Assembly: GCA_001630475.1 (NCBI GenBank)
Contig: KV419395.1
Location: 248,001 to 312,000 of the forward strand
Direction of reading: 5' to 3'
Origin: Sistotremastrum niveocremeum HHB9708
Taxonomy: Eukaryota > Basidiomycota > Agaricomycetes > Sistotremastrales > Sistotremastraceae
DNA length: 64,000 nt
A model generated the notes under the pieces. It made no database searches. It worked only from the letters and a program-made list of their open reading frames with translations, and had not been told where the DNA came from. Shown piece after piece: positions 1-10,798 of the stretch; positions within the stretch are counted from its first letter, which is position 1, and each line of letters begins with the position of its first letter. Both the position numbers and the translations under genes were made by a program.

Positions 1-1083
1 GACGCTCCTCAATCGAGGCCCTGGTGTGGTGGGATCACTTGGGCTGGTCTTGACAACGAGCGACGTCCCTCGCCTAGTCATGTGGCATGGGTCCAGGCAG
101 TAGAAACTGAAGGCGATATGTACGTATCCACCACTTTGAATGAGGCAGCGAAGCTCATCCAGCTTTCAGTCGTACAGATTTGTGGCCAACCCAGCTCTCC
201 TTGAGATCGTCGCGTCAAGGCTTCTCCCTGAAGGACGTGAACGAGTGGGTGAAACGCGTGGCACCACCTCTGTGCATGTTCATGCCCAGTCAACTTCGAG
301 ACGCTGCCATGACCCGAGCGAATCAAGAGAGTTTCAGAATGTTTGCAAAACTGTTATTAGAAAACCAAGTGGTGCGTTGAGCTTGACGCGTCTTTTCCAA
401 TTCCTGTCGTTTATGAACGTATCTAGGTCGCGATTTCGCGCTGGAGCGGCGATGGTCGACCCCACGGTTCAGGGATCATCATCTTTCCAGTTGAGGCGTC
501 CAACGGACTGCTCGCTGGTGCCGTTTTCCATTCGAGCAGCATTCCCGAATTCACACCGAGTCCCATTGCATCAAGTTCGAGATTTGCATTGCGGCATTCC
601 TCCTCCGACCTCCCTGTTCTCGACGCGTACTCACGTCCGTTCCACTCCAGCGCCGAGTACCTGTCGGGAAGTTCTTCCCCCATCACCGGTCCGTCGGGAT
701 CCAATTCACCTTGGTCAGAGGTAGTAAACACCCCTCCTCCCGTGTCCCCAACTTCCTCGACCTACTCGATACCTCGCACCCAATATCTTCACACTCCAAG
801 CCTTCTATCAAACGGCACCCTCGCTCATTTCTCCGAATCCACTAGTCCTAGAACAGGCCCGCAGCAACAACCGAATTATGTCTTACAGGGTCAACAACAG
901 AATGTTCATCAACAAAACTACGGGCTCGGATTAACCTCGCCTGATCTCAGTACCTTCCCAGACGTACCATTCACTCCCTCTCATTTGAAGCGAGATGATA
1001 CGCTACCACATCAGCATTATGAAACACGGTCCGCGCACCGAGAATACCAACAGCATAACCTTTCTTCATATACGGTTTTGTGA
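1..1083 (+). CDS. 3' part of a SPOC/PTOV-like (Med25-like) protein
   Basis: The gene enters from the left edge, so its start is missing. Three exons join in frame: 1-119, 170-371 and 427-1083. The introns are 50 and 55 nt, and the first begins GTACGT. The first two exons and the start of the third encode a domain whose order of landmarks matches the SPOC/PTOV beta-barrel fold of Mediator subunit 25: WCGGITWAG near the start, then DLWPTQLSLRSSRQG, a helix with SFRMFAKLLLENQVVAI, and GSGIIIFPVEASNGLLAGAVF. The remaining roughly 200 residues are Ser/Pro/Gln-rich and disordered and end LSSYTVL. Known for the family: Med25 has an N-terminal von Willebrand A domain and contacts activators; that part would lie outside the window. 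It could instead be another SPOC-type transcription or RNA regulator. The assignment is pattern-based. Confidence 0.5.
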
Positions 1084-4000
1084 CGTGACTCTACCCCCAT
1101 CTCACTTTTTTCATTTCGGCATTCGCATCGTCATTGTTTCTTCATTCTTTTGGTGACATGCGTGGATTTTGGGATCATCAGTCATATACTATTTACATCT
1201 AAACATATTACTTTGTACTTCGTGTAATTCATATTCTGGGCTATTGCGTACACAAATACAACTGTCTTTGTTGTTTCAGATTCGATTGCTCCAGCGTCAA
1301 GAGATCAGGGTTCGCGGTGGCCAGGGTACTCTTTGCCATAGCATTGCTGCGACCATTCAGAAAATACACTCAAACGTGGCATTTAAAGCTGGATCCGTGA
1401 TGAATGATCAGCGCTCAGCGCTCAACCGTAACTGAAATTTCGGTAAGATTGTCCGGACTGAGATTTAAGACGTAAATGTTAGGTGTGCAGCTCGTTTTCC
1501 AGGGGAACCGGATTGTTCTAATGCAGAACTGGCGTCACAAAGGAGAATCGAGCGCCATTGCCAAGAGGCGTAACACGGGAGTGTTATGGCCAAAGAGGTA
1601 GAAGCAGAAGGAAGTAGCTTGCCTACTATTGGGGGGAGCATCTAAGTCTATCCATCAAAATCTGGTATACTTGAATTTCGACAAGGTGATCCGAAACCAA
1701 ATTCGCAGTTGCCGCCGCGCCCAGATGCCTCGGCTCGATTTGGTATTCATTTCGGGCCTGGGTTCTCACGGGTTTTGATTCCTTCGGCCAATGGGAGTTC
1801 CGGGACCGAATCAAAACTCCGCTCTATCCCGAATTCCGGAGCTTAATTCGACCCCGGAAGCAAAACTTGATTTATTCCCCTGCAGTTGCGATTGTATGCG
1901 CTCTGTTCAACATTTATATGTCAGCAGGCAGTTAAAAAATAAATATCCATTGTTTTCATATAGTGGTAATGACTCCGACTACAGTCGGTAAGAATGTACT
2001 TGTATACAAAGTGGCGGCCTCATGACTGGCTTCCACGATCGATTGCTTGCGCTTTTCTAACAAGCAATTCTGATCCTTCGAACACGTCTCTACTGACGCG
2101 ATACACATCACGCAGCATCTCAACAGATATTTCTTCCTTTATTAGGATATGCAATGCGCCGCTTTTCTCGGTCCCCGCCACTGAGCGGCCACTCTGATGA
2201 GCCCAAGACACAGTTAGCCTGATATCTGATCATAAGAATGTTCTGAAGTTGGATCAGGCATCAGCTCATAAGCCCATGCAGTGGGACATGGCAGTGAGTT
2301 CATAAGTGGAGCTCTCGTTAGGCGTGATTAGAACGTTTCTTCGCCGAAGGGCGCATGATTCCACCCGCCCTGGATTTGCCACATGCTTACGACTCCTCTT
2401 TCAACGCGCGTCGTCTGACTCGAGACCGGAGCCAGGAAGAACTGTGGGCCCCTATTTTACTCTTCCATGAGATAGCTACAAGACCAGGTCATCCAATGAC
2501 GCAGTGTCAAAACCGAGCGAAGGGAGGGATTCGGTCAAACCAGCAACTTGAAGTCAGAAGGGACCCAGACTCGAATGATTTCCGCAATTATTGTGTCTCT
2601 CCGCAGTCACTTGAGACATACCATGGGCTCGGATCTATCCTAGGTTCAGATACCAAATTTGACGAGTAACGAAATACCGACCTTGATCGTTCCTGTTCCT
2701 TTCTCCTCGATATACCGGGTATCAGACTTGGACCCACATTAATGAATCTCGATGATGTTCCTTTTCCAAGCAAGGGGCCTCCGACGGCTGTGAAAAACAT
2801 GTTGTATCTCGGAACAACTCAAGAGACCAAAGTTGGCCAATTGCTATGCATCGATCGTCGCAGCGCTGTCAATGGGCCAAAGGATCAAGTTGCCCCTACG
2901 AATGCAGTGATTATATCGATACCTTCATCATCGAGGCATATATCGCACACTGAAGGTCATCCAGGACGTTTAAGATCAAATTGAGAAGCTCCGGCTGGTC
3001 TTCAAGACATGGCTGGGCCGGTTTCTCACAGCGTGATCCAGATGGACTACTGAAATTATACCTGATTAAAGAACGAATAGACTCGGGGCTCTCGGGGGCC
3101 CGATCAAAGCCTCTTAGAAGTTCTCCCGAAGCGTTTTCAGGCATAGGTGTATGATCTCAAAAGTGACGAACGGTCATGCCTAGCTCAAGCAAATATCTCC
3201 CATAGCAGATGGTCCATAGACGAGCGTCAGTTCTGCACGATGAGGAAGAGCAGGTGATGCTAGGAGTATTTTTGTACGAGCAACGCTCTCAAGGAGTTCC
3301 TCTCTGGAAAGCAATACAACGAAGAGTGGAGAGAATCGAGATGAAAGTGTGAGAGACCAAATTTACATCGGAGATCCAGGATATTCCCATTCGCAACAGA
3401 TGAGATGTTTAGCGAAAGAAAGGTCTATGGAGGGCCTGGGGCCTACCGCAATGTTGGTGTGGGGAGACGAGGGAGGAGAACGTCGACGAGCGACGGTAGT
3501 TGTGATCCAAGGGACTGAAAGAAGAGGAGTAATGATTTAGTCTTGAGGAAGGAGAAGCGGAGAACGCCGGAACAGATCAAAACGGTTTTGCCAGAGAGTG
3601 TGAGAAGGCAGGAAACGGCAGTGTACGGCAGTCTAGATTGAACCCGTTTCTCCAAATAAGGGACCGGCGGCGAGGATTGATCGGGGTACGCTTCCAAAGT
3701 GGTGGGTCGCATTCGGGGAATTCCCCGCAGACTGCCATCTTTGCCTCAGTTTCTCCATGATTCTCGCGCCCTGGAATTTGCCGGCTAGCCCGACCTTCTT
3801 TCGTCTGGATTCGGTTCTCCGCTGTTTGCTTGCTCTGAACACTCTTGCTCTTTCAAATGCGGGCTATGAGTCCTACCAAGTTTCGCTCTTCGGTCCGTCT
3901 GTTTGCTTGCCCTATCTGGTATGACCATGATTGTTCTCACGCTCTTGGGGTGCCCATCGCTTCTTCGCGATATATGCTATTCACCCTCACTGCAGTGTCA

Positions 4001-5848
4001 CAACCCACGCTCGCCTAGTCAATCCTTTCCCTGTCTCATATGATGAATGGGGAACCCTAATTTTCCCTTTGCCAGCGTCTTGCATGGCGCTTATGGACTC
4101 CTGCTTCTCCGCCGTCCCTAACTTCTCAACAATTATCTTCTTCCTGGAGGTTTGACTCCTCGAGCACCTCCTAGGAATCATTGTCCCAGAGGCGTGTGCA
4201 AAGCTACAGCTGGAGTACATTCCCGGTGTTCCCGTGCACGTCGAACCGATCTCACTTCTTTCTCCTAATCGAGTAGTACTCGCGAGACCGTGACGTTAGG
4301 ACCTCTGCTAATCCGATCCGATCGCGGAGCTGTTTGCTGACCTTCACCACCTACAGTCGGTGTCGGTAGATGCTTTGACTCAGAAAATTCCATCATTCAA
4401 TTTTTTTTTCTCATGAAGCACTACCGGGTGCCTCAGAGTTTCTGCGGTTCCATGTCGTACTACCTGGGAGCTGCTTGTCTCTTTGACTCCCAAAGTCTCA
4501 ATTATTTCGATGCAACAGGTCCTTTACTAAGTCAGCCTTACTACCCAAGCTACGTTTTCTCTTATTATAAAATGTCACGTTCGATCCCTCGCTGACGGTA
4601 CACATGCTTACATTCCGAAAGGGTTAACTTTACCTCCGCCTTCATTTTATACAGATAATGTGACGAGACATCCGTTGTCAAACGATACTACTGTTCACCC
4701 CTTCTCACGAGTCCTTTAGATGACTCAACTCCGAAAGGTCGGGCAAGCTCGGACCCAAGTTGAGGCTACCAAATCACGTTCTTCATCGTGCATATCCTTC
4801 TTTGAGCATATCTCGTCCGTACGTACGCCTTAGCGTATTTCTTTCAACGTCATGACTGATCAACATCTTGTCCCGCACGCTGTGTACCCCATTTAATTCT
4901 CCCGGGAAGCGTGGCCGACCACATATTGAGGAAGCTTGCACGGCGCACAATACCACCCCTCGAGCACATGGCTCACCTCCACTTATCTTTACGAGGGCGA
5001 TCCTTGGGCTTTCATGAATGGCTGATAAGGTCAATTGAAATGCCCCTGTCACAATATCGCACTAGTGTCTTTACCCTGCGGACAGCACAACGTTTTCATT
5101 CGGCTCTTCTCCTCCAAGTGTTTACGGCTTCTCCTGAGGGTTTCACGTCGCCGCATGGAATCAATTCTCACGAACCCCGCCCCGCTGTTGCGAGATTTTG
5201 ATGGACTCACTGCGGCGCCGCACTTCATTATCTAAACCTCTGTCCAAGGGTTGCAATATGAAAGGGTGATCGTGCATAGGGATCTTGGATCTAAGATACC
5301 CGTTCAGAGAACCTTTTTCAAAGCAAAAACTCTTATTTTCTTGGCATGCGTAGTTCTGCATCTGTTGCAAATAACAAAACACTTCAGGGTCTGCATCCAG
5401 GTACACAATGTCGGTCGAGCGACAGCCGAGTCGGTCACCTTATAACATCGGCGTCCTGTCATATTTTCCTCGTCGGAACAGTATCAGCTACCGTGAGACA
5501 ATAGCACTACCGTGCCCACTGAAACTAATATCTGAGAGCCAAAACTTCTCTTGCGATCGTGAAAGGTACAATCCCCCTCTCCACAATTTCCGGATCCGAC
5601 CCTGTAGGCTGTGCTTCTGTCACAACGGCTATCAAGGAGTGGTATAACTGGTGTCGCTGTTAGTGGATTAAGCTCCCCGCTTATTTTCGGCCCCTCTGCC
5701 TTCTGCCGAGGGCATTACGTGAGCGACGGGGGATCGAAATGCCTCAAACAGGAACGAAGATGGGATAGATCATGAACGCGAACAGAAGATATAGTGATAA
5801 ATGCTGAAGCGACCACATCAAATTGATACACGGTGTAGAAGTGAACCA
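1084..5848. other. 4.8 kb gene-poor stretch
   Basis: No reading frame here continues across plausible introns or shows a domain I know. Short minus-strand segments look coding-like, for example around 2911-3350, where LLESVARTKILLASPALPHR and then GELLRGFDRAPESPESIRSL can be read. They end at stops and I could not join them into a gene. About 3720-4300 is pyrimidine-rich on the plus strand, like a promoter or long leader. A 10 bp inverted repeat (GTTTTGATTC at 1772-1781, GAATCAAAAC at 1808-1817) is the only small structure noticed. Decayed gene remnants, a lncRNA or an old transposon are all possible. Confidence 0.4.
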
Positions 5849-8064
5849 TTAGCCAAAGGTCCAAATTTCGGAGACGAGATCCGTGGCAGAAATTAGGGTC
5901 TCCTTGTCCCCTTCCCGAGGAGCGATTTGTTTCCCTGGGAATAAGTCCTTGATATGCTCCATGGCCAGTGCTGGATCCGCTTTGATTCTCTTCTTAATTT
6001 CGGTTGTGAAAAGCTGTGACAGAAGTGGCGAAAACAGAAACAGTCAGCAAAGAGCGAAAAAAACATGTGCGAAAGGGGGATAGTCGAGTGCGAAGATAAG
6101 GACCCGAAGAGAAATAACAATCCACACTTACGGTACCATAAGTATGATCCAGAAAATCTTCCAATGCATATTGTGGTTTAGTAAACTGTTCCTCAAAGAT
6201 TCGCGCGAGGATGGCGACAGATGCCTGATAATGATTCTTCATTGATACAAGTTCCCACAGACAGGAGTCGAGGGCGTTTGTAAGAAGCGGCGATGTCTCG
6301 TCAGGGTTGAATGGGTCAACGTAATGGTTTTCAGGAAGCCCCGTGCTCTCATTAATTGAAGGTCGTCGATGGACCAAGCACATGAGCGCAGGATGGCGTT
6401 TCATGATGTTGTATGTGAAGGGGATGATCGCTACCAAAGCGGCAGGAGGTGCAGATAACGATAGTCGAGATAGTCGCTTCAGGAAAGAGGCGAGGAGGGT
6501 TGAGGGAAGATGCCTGTTGTCAGTGAAGGATCAGTTGACATGACGATTGATGAGATCGTGTGACCAACGTTGACGATAGGAACAACTCTGCCAATCGGAA
6601 AAAGCGAGATCTATGCTTTAAGTGAAGCACATCACTATCTAAGAAAGCATATAGCTTGGTATAGAAAGACGGGTAATCACTAAAGTGAGACAATCAGTGA
6701 ACTCATGCCGAACGAGCAAACAATGACGTACAGATTGTACTCTTGCATCAACGTGAACAGAGAGTTTAATGCAAGTAACCCAATGGAACCACCTATAGTT
6801 TAAGAGTCATGACGTCAGTTAAACGCGAAGTTTCAGAAGTTACAGGTACAATCACTTGCCCAAATCCACACAACCACCAATCCAATCATTAAGTCTCAGG
6901 GGTCGTGTCAAGTGAGGCATGATTCCCCGATGGAGTATGTTCAGAACACGCAGGCAAAGGGGCATGGAACCTGAAAGATGGGGAAGGAGGGCGAACCAAC
7001 AAACAGTAAATTGAACGCGGTGTGAAGTGAGCGAATGGAGACTTTGAAGGGTTGACAGCCGGTACACCCGATTGCCCTTGCCTGTTCCGTTATCATGCTC
7101 TGAGCCATCGGGCTCATCGAAGGATTTTCGCCAGTCATCTTCTTCGTCGTCATCGGGGATCTCTGCTCCAGGCCCAGAATCTGAAGGTGCTTTGGCGAAA
7201 GCCGGTATCCAGAATTCATTGAGTTCGGAGGCGTCCGTAGGCATAGTATTCAGTTTCTCCAATATTGAGAAAATATTCTCAGGAACTTGAGGATCAACGG
7301 TAGCGCCTGGCTTTAGTAAATTCCTGGTAGATCGTCAGGGTCTAATGTATTGGACTGAAAGTGTTTGCACACACCCCGTGTCTCTCAAGAAAAACCAGCG
7401 TATGTCGTCATGAACGCTGAACCAAGTATCTACGAACTGATCTCGTACGGTCGAAATGAGCGCCCGGTTGCTGGAAGAGGAAGTGCTTGACGGTCGTAGG
7501 GACAGCGGGCATAGAGTCAAGCCTTGGACAATGCAACGCCACCATATCATGTGGATTTGGGGCTGCCCTGACGACTTGGAAACTGCCGTTGAGAGGTGTT
7601 TTAGGACGGACATGAGAATTTGAAGGGCTGCTATCTGAGCCACCACATGACTCCCTGAAACTTCGAGTTGTACTCAAAACGTGACTCACGTGAAGAGATT
7701 CTTCCTGGTCCTTCAGAAGACTACTGAGAAATTCCCCATATGTCTTCAACTGCTTCAACAGTTCATTGCGAAGAGCTTTCTTCTCCTCGTTGTCCGCCTT
7801 CTGGGTTCCAACCAATCTCCCAGACGATGCGAGTGAGACAAATACGCGGTATAGAGCATAGATCCCTTTGTGCGTTATTTCAGGATCTGTGGCCTTTTTG
7901 GTTGCCTTGACCAACTTTGCCAATTCGACCTTGACCGATGTTGTGTTTTCAGCAGACGCCATCAAGCTTTTTTCGAGGGTGGCAATGGTATCTTCGTTGG
8001 CTTCAGATGCGTGTGTTTCTGACAGTTTTCGCTTTTTCCTGGCAGGAAGAGAGGTGGTCGACAT
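5849..8064 (-). CDS. NOC4: Nucleolar complex protein Noc4 (CBF/Mak21 family)
   Basis: Family role: Noc4 works with Nop14 in nucleolar maturation and export of the 40S subunit. The start at 8064 gives MSTTSLPARKKRKLSE, with a basic nuclear/nucleolar signal, then a helical-repeat segment containing HKGIYALYRVFVSLASSG. The C-terminal half carries the CBF domain: LPHLSGSMPLCLRVLNILHR and PLRLNDWIGGCVDLG, then GLLALNSLFTLMQEYNLDYP, YTKLYAFLD, HRSRFFRLAELF, STLLASFLKRLSRLSLSAPP and VAIIPFTYNIMKRHPALMCL. Exons are split by several introns, including one near 7263-7340 and several between 6440 and 6850. The last exon ends ATDLVSEIWTFG and stops at 5849-5851. Its promoter faces that of the mL41 gene. 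Exact internal splice sites were not all resolved. Confidence 0.88.
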
Positions 8065-8150
8065 GGTGAATGAGACTCGAGTCGAAACTGGTCAGGCTTG
8101 GGCGGCACAAGATTTTTTCGGCGCTAGCCGGCAACGAAACTGGAAGCTCG
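8065..8150. promoter_or_regulatory. Short divergent promoter between NOC4 and mL41
   Basis: Only 86 bp separates the two start codons, so this stretch must drive both genes or overlap both leaders. It contains a T-run (GATTTTTTCG) and the near-palindrome GGCGCTAGCC, but no TATA box that I can see. Confidence 0.5.
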
Positions 8151-8604
8151 ATGTTCGCAACGCTATGTAGGCTCAGCAAAGCCTCAAGACGACCATTAAC
8201 ACCAAAAAGAGGGAACAAGGACTTTTACAAGGGTATGCTGTGCCTCTATCTCGGATCGAGGGTCTCGCTCAGATCTAACCTCGTCTGTAGGCACTGGTGC
8301 GGCTTCCCTGCCTGGAGGCCATCGTACAGGTGCACCGGGAAAGTACAAAGGGAGTTCACATGCTCGGTACGAACTGGACGATACGAAGGTGCGGGTGTTC
8401 ATTGCACCCCCGCTAGCGGTTCTCAACAATACGGAGGTGCGGCTTACTCGAATCTGATCTGTGGCTCTTGCTTACGCCGTCCCTTCCCTGTAGTTGAAAC
8501 CGTATGTCCACGTTTCCGTGCAAAAGCCTCGAAAATCTACATCTTTATCTTCCCTTCCATCCACAAACCCGTCAACGCCCGATGAAACTTCTCCCAGTCC
8601 TTAG
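8151..8604 (+). CDS. MRPL27: Mitochondrial large-subunit ribosomal protein mL41 (yeast YmL27)
   Basis: Three exons (8151-8232, 8291-8436, 8494-8604) give a 112-residue protein. The short basic N-terminus MFATLCRLSKASRR fits a mitochondrial presequence. It is followed by the family signature LTPKRGNKDFYKGTGA, then a basic segment with GAPGKYKGS and VRVFIAPPLAVLNNTELKPY. The last part aligns with the yeast ending ELKPYVNAN. The tail is a Ser/Thr/Pro-rich extension. Role: structural protein of the mitochondrial 54S/39S subunit. Both introns begin GT and end TAG, and the exon lengths total a multiple of three. Confidence 0.85.
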
Positions 8605-8750
8605 CGTCGGTTATCTATTTCCTATCATCACTCCCTTGGGAATACATAAGATTATACCCATAATGTCATATTATTACAACAGCCCGAACAGAATTCGAGA
8701 TACATTAAGCAGAGGCAAAAAAACACATCCGTCCCACAACCGAGATTAGC

Positions 8751-9876
8751 TCAAGTCTCCTTCGTTTCATCCCCATTACTCGGATCGACGGAAATACCTG
8801 CACTGGTCGACTTCAAAACATCATTGGTATCGGTAGTAGCAGGCATGGTATTAGTAGAGGGTGGATTTGCAGAAACTTGAGCTGGGTTTTGTTGCTTGAC
8901 TTCAGCGGGAGCTGCTGCAGCCGCTTTCGGTGGTGTTCCGGACATATGATTGAGAGATTGTGTCGCCTGCTGCAACTGCACCTGATGAGCCTGAGCCTGG
9001 GCTTGGGCTGCTGCTGCTGCGTTGGTCAAAGCAGCACGCAAGTTGGCATTTTCAACACGAAGCTGATCAACGAGGGTGCGGCATTCTTCCCAGCGTCTAT
9101 TGGCCTCATCTGCTGATGCTAGGGCGGCATCAAGAAGCTGTGAACGAGATTCTAACGCTTTAACATGTCTAAATAGCGTCTGTCAATCCCAGGCAACGAC
9201 CGATAAGCATCAGAGACTTACTGGTCTCGGCGTTCTCTGAAAGCCCGTTGAGCTTTCCTATTTTGTTCCGCCCTTTTAGATTTGCTGAGAGCTCTGCCAT
9301 TCGTCCCAGCGCCATCTGATTGTTCGGACGGAGGCCCACCGGGTGAGAAATCACCGTCTGGTGTACCATACTGAAGGCCATTGGGGTCGTCATGTTGAGT
9401 GCCATCAGGGCCAGTGGGTGGGGTCTTCCGTTTGCGACTACGACCGTCTCCACCGTCTGCAGGCTCTCTCATCCGGAGCTGAGGGTGAGGTGGGATGGCA
9501 TTGACTGGAATAGGCGGGTTTCCAGGTAGGGCGAGATTGGGCAAATGATATGGGGAGTGTGCTGAGTCATACGAAGAGTACATAAGCAGGGAGTTCAACT
9601 TTGGTTACGTTCAACCACCACGAGTGAAGAGACTCGCTCTGGAGACGGAACGAATGAAGGCTCGCTCGGTCTCGCAGACTAAAGCAGGGGGTGTTTCAAT
9701 GTACGAGGGGATGACTTACATCGTCTTTGGTCGGGTCCACTCGGAGGAGCGAACGTCTGGAATTGCATGTTCACGACTGAATCTGTGTATGGATTGGAGG
9801 GAGAGACGTCTCTGGGCACAGAAGACGATGCGGTTGTGTCTTCGTGAGTGTTAACTATGTGGGGATGCGATTGCAT
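8751..9876 (-). CDS. AP-1-like (Yap/Pap1-type) bZIP transcription factor
   Basis: Exons 9876-9720, 9561-9222 and 9168-8751 give a 304-residue protein in one frame. The basic region reads SKRAEQNRKAQRAFRERRDQ. It matches the NxxAQxxFR signature of fungal AP-1 factors, where yeast Yap1 and fission yeast Pap1 have Q and F at these positions. A leucine-zipper-like heptad region follows (HVKALESRSQLLDAALASAD to VDQLRVENANLRAAL). The N-terminus is Pro/Ser-rich. The C-terminus is Ala/Gln-rich and ends SNGDETKET. I see no Cys-rich C-terminal domain like that of Yap1, so redox regulation through such cysteines is unlikely. The first intron (158 nt) is longer than the local norm, which makes the first exon less certain than the rest. 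The family binds TTACGTAA or TTAGTAA-like sites. Confidence 0.8.
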
Positions 9877-9946
9877 TGAGGGGGCTGAGCGTTGTCGACT
9901 CGGGGCAACACGCAGGATTTGTCATACACCGATATTACCAAGCAGA

Positions 9947-9980
9947 TTACGTATTGCCTTTCACGTGATCCAGGCACGTG
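9947..9980 (-). promoter_or_regulatory. bZIP promoter: TTACGTA and two CACGTG boxes
   Basis: About 70-105 bp upstream of the proposed bZIP start lie TTACGTAT (9947-9954) and CACGTG at 9962-9967 and 9975-9980. The first resembles an AP-1/ATF-type site and the others are palindromic E-boxes 13 bp apart. Function is inferred from sequence only. Confidence 0.4.
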
Positions 9981-10798
9981 ACCCGACGCGTCTCACTTTT
10001 TCCCAATAAATTCTCCATTTGTGTCTATAACGTCTACAATCTCGTCTAGAAGAGGAAGTGCATGCTTTCATTTTCTCCGGAATTTCAGATGACATTTCGC
10101 CCGTTCGTGCCAAAGGAGAAAACCGGAATGCAGACACAGCCAAGAACGCTTCAACTTCCTCTTTGGTGTTTTGCTTCCGTCAGCGCACCCGACCTTTTCC
10201 GATAACATTCAAAGCCCAAAGAGCAACTAGCATTTATTTGGCTAAGCACGACTCCTCAAATGCAACGCTTATTCAGATGATGTCGCTCATACGTCAAGCA
10301 ATCTAGATCGCTGTAGACCTAGGTAGAACCCTCGTTTCTACTAGCTCGTGAAGAAACCAAAAACGATTAGTTCTTAGTAAGTTATGGACCGAAAGTGTTG
10401 CCGAACTATTAGTGTATTGTATGCTACTAGCCCAGCATGTCCTAGCGTGGTGACTTGTAAGTTTAAGGATACCACGAGTTGATGGCCAAGGCCAGACTCG
10501 AAATCCAGGATCGGGTATGAAAAATATCAAGATCGCGAATATTTATCTCCTGCGCTGAGCACAAGCGACAGAATTTATCGACATTTATCCGCCATAATCT
10601 AAGCCTGATTGCGCACTCGCATGCTCAGTCGAACCGAGCTCACGAGTGGCCGCCACAGTCGATCGATGACTCGCCAATCGGCCGGGATCGTGAACCGCGA
10701 TCCCGATCGTTGAAGGCGACGCCATCGTTCGGTGCTTCCGACTTCCGCTAGTTCGCTTTCTGTTTTCAATCAGCCTCACCATCTTCTAGCAAGCAAAG
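9981..10798. other. Intergenic region between bZIP and methyltransferase genes
   Basis: No gene is recognised. The region holds the divergent upstream sequences of the two neighbours. Short open frames are unrelated to any family I know, and no tRNA-like B box was seen. Confidence 0.4.

Noticed and set aside
140-724. 194-codon frame overlapping the first gene
   Set aside because: It reads through both introns of the Med25-like gene in another frame and lacks the domain pattern seen in the spliced reading.
4576-4595. GTTCGATCC, a tRNA B-box-like word
   Set aside because: No A box or cloverleaf arms lie at the right distance, so no tRNA is called.
8070-8585. 171-codon frame overlapping mL41
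   Set aside because: It begins in the shared promoter and ignores both introns. The spliced frame matches mL41 from end to end.
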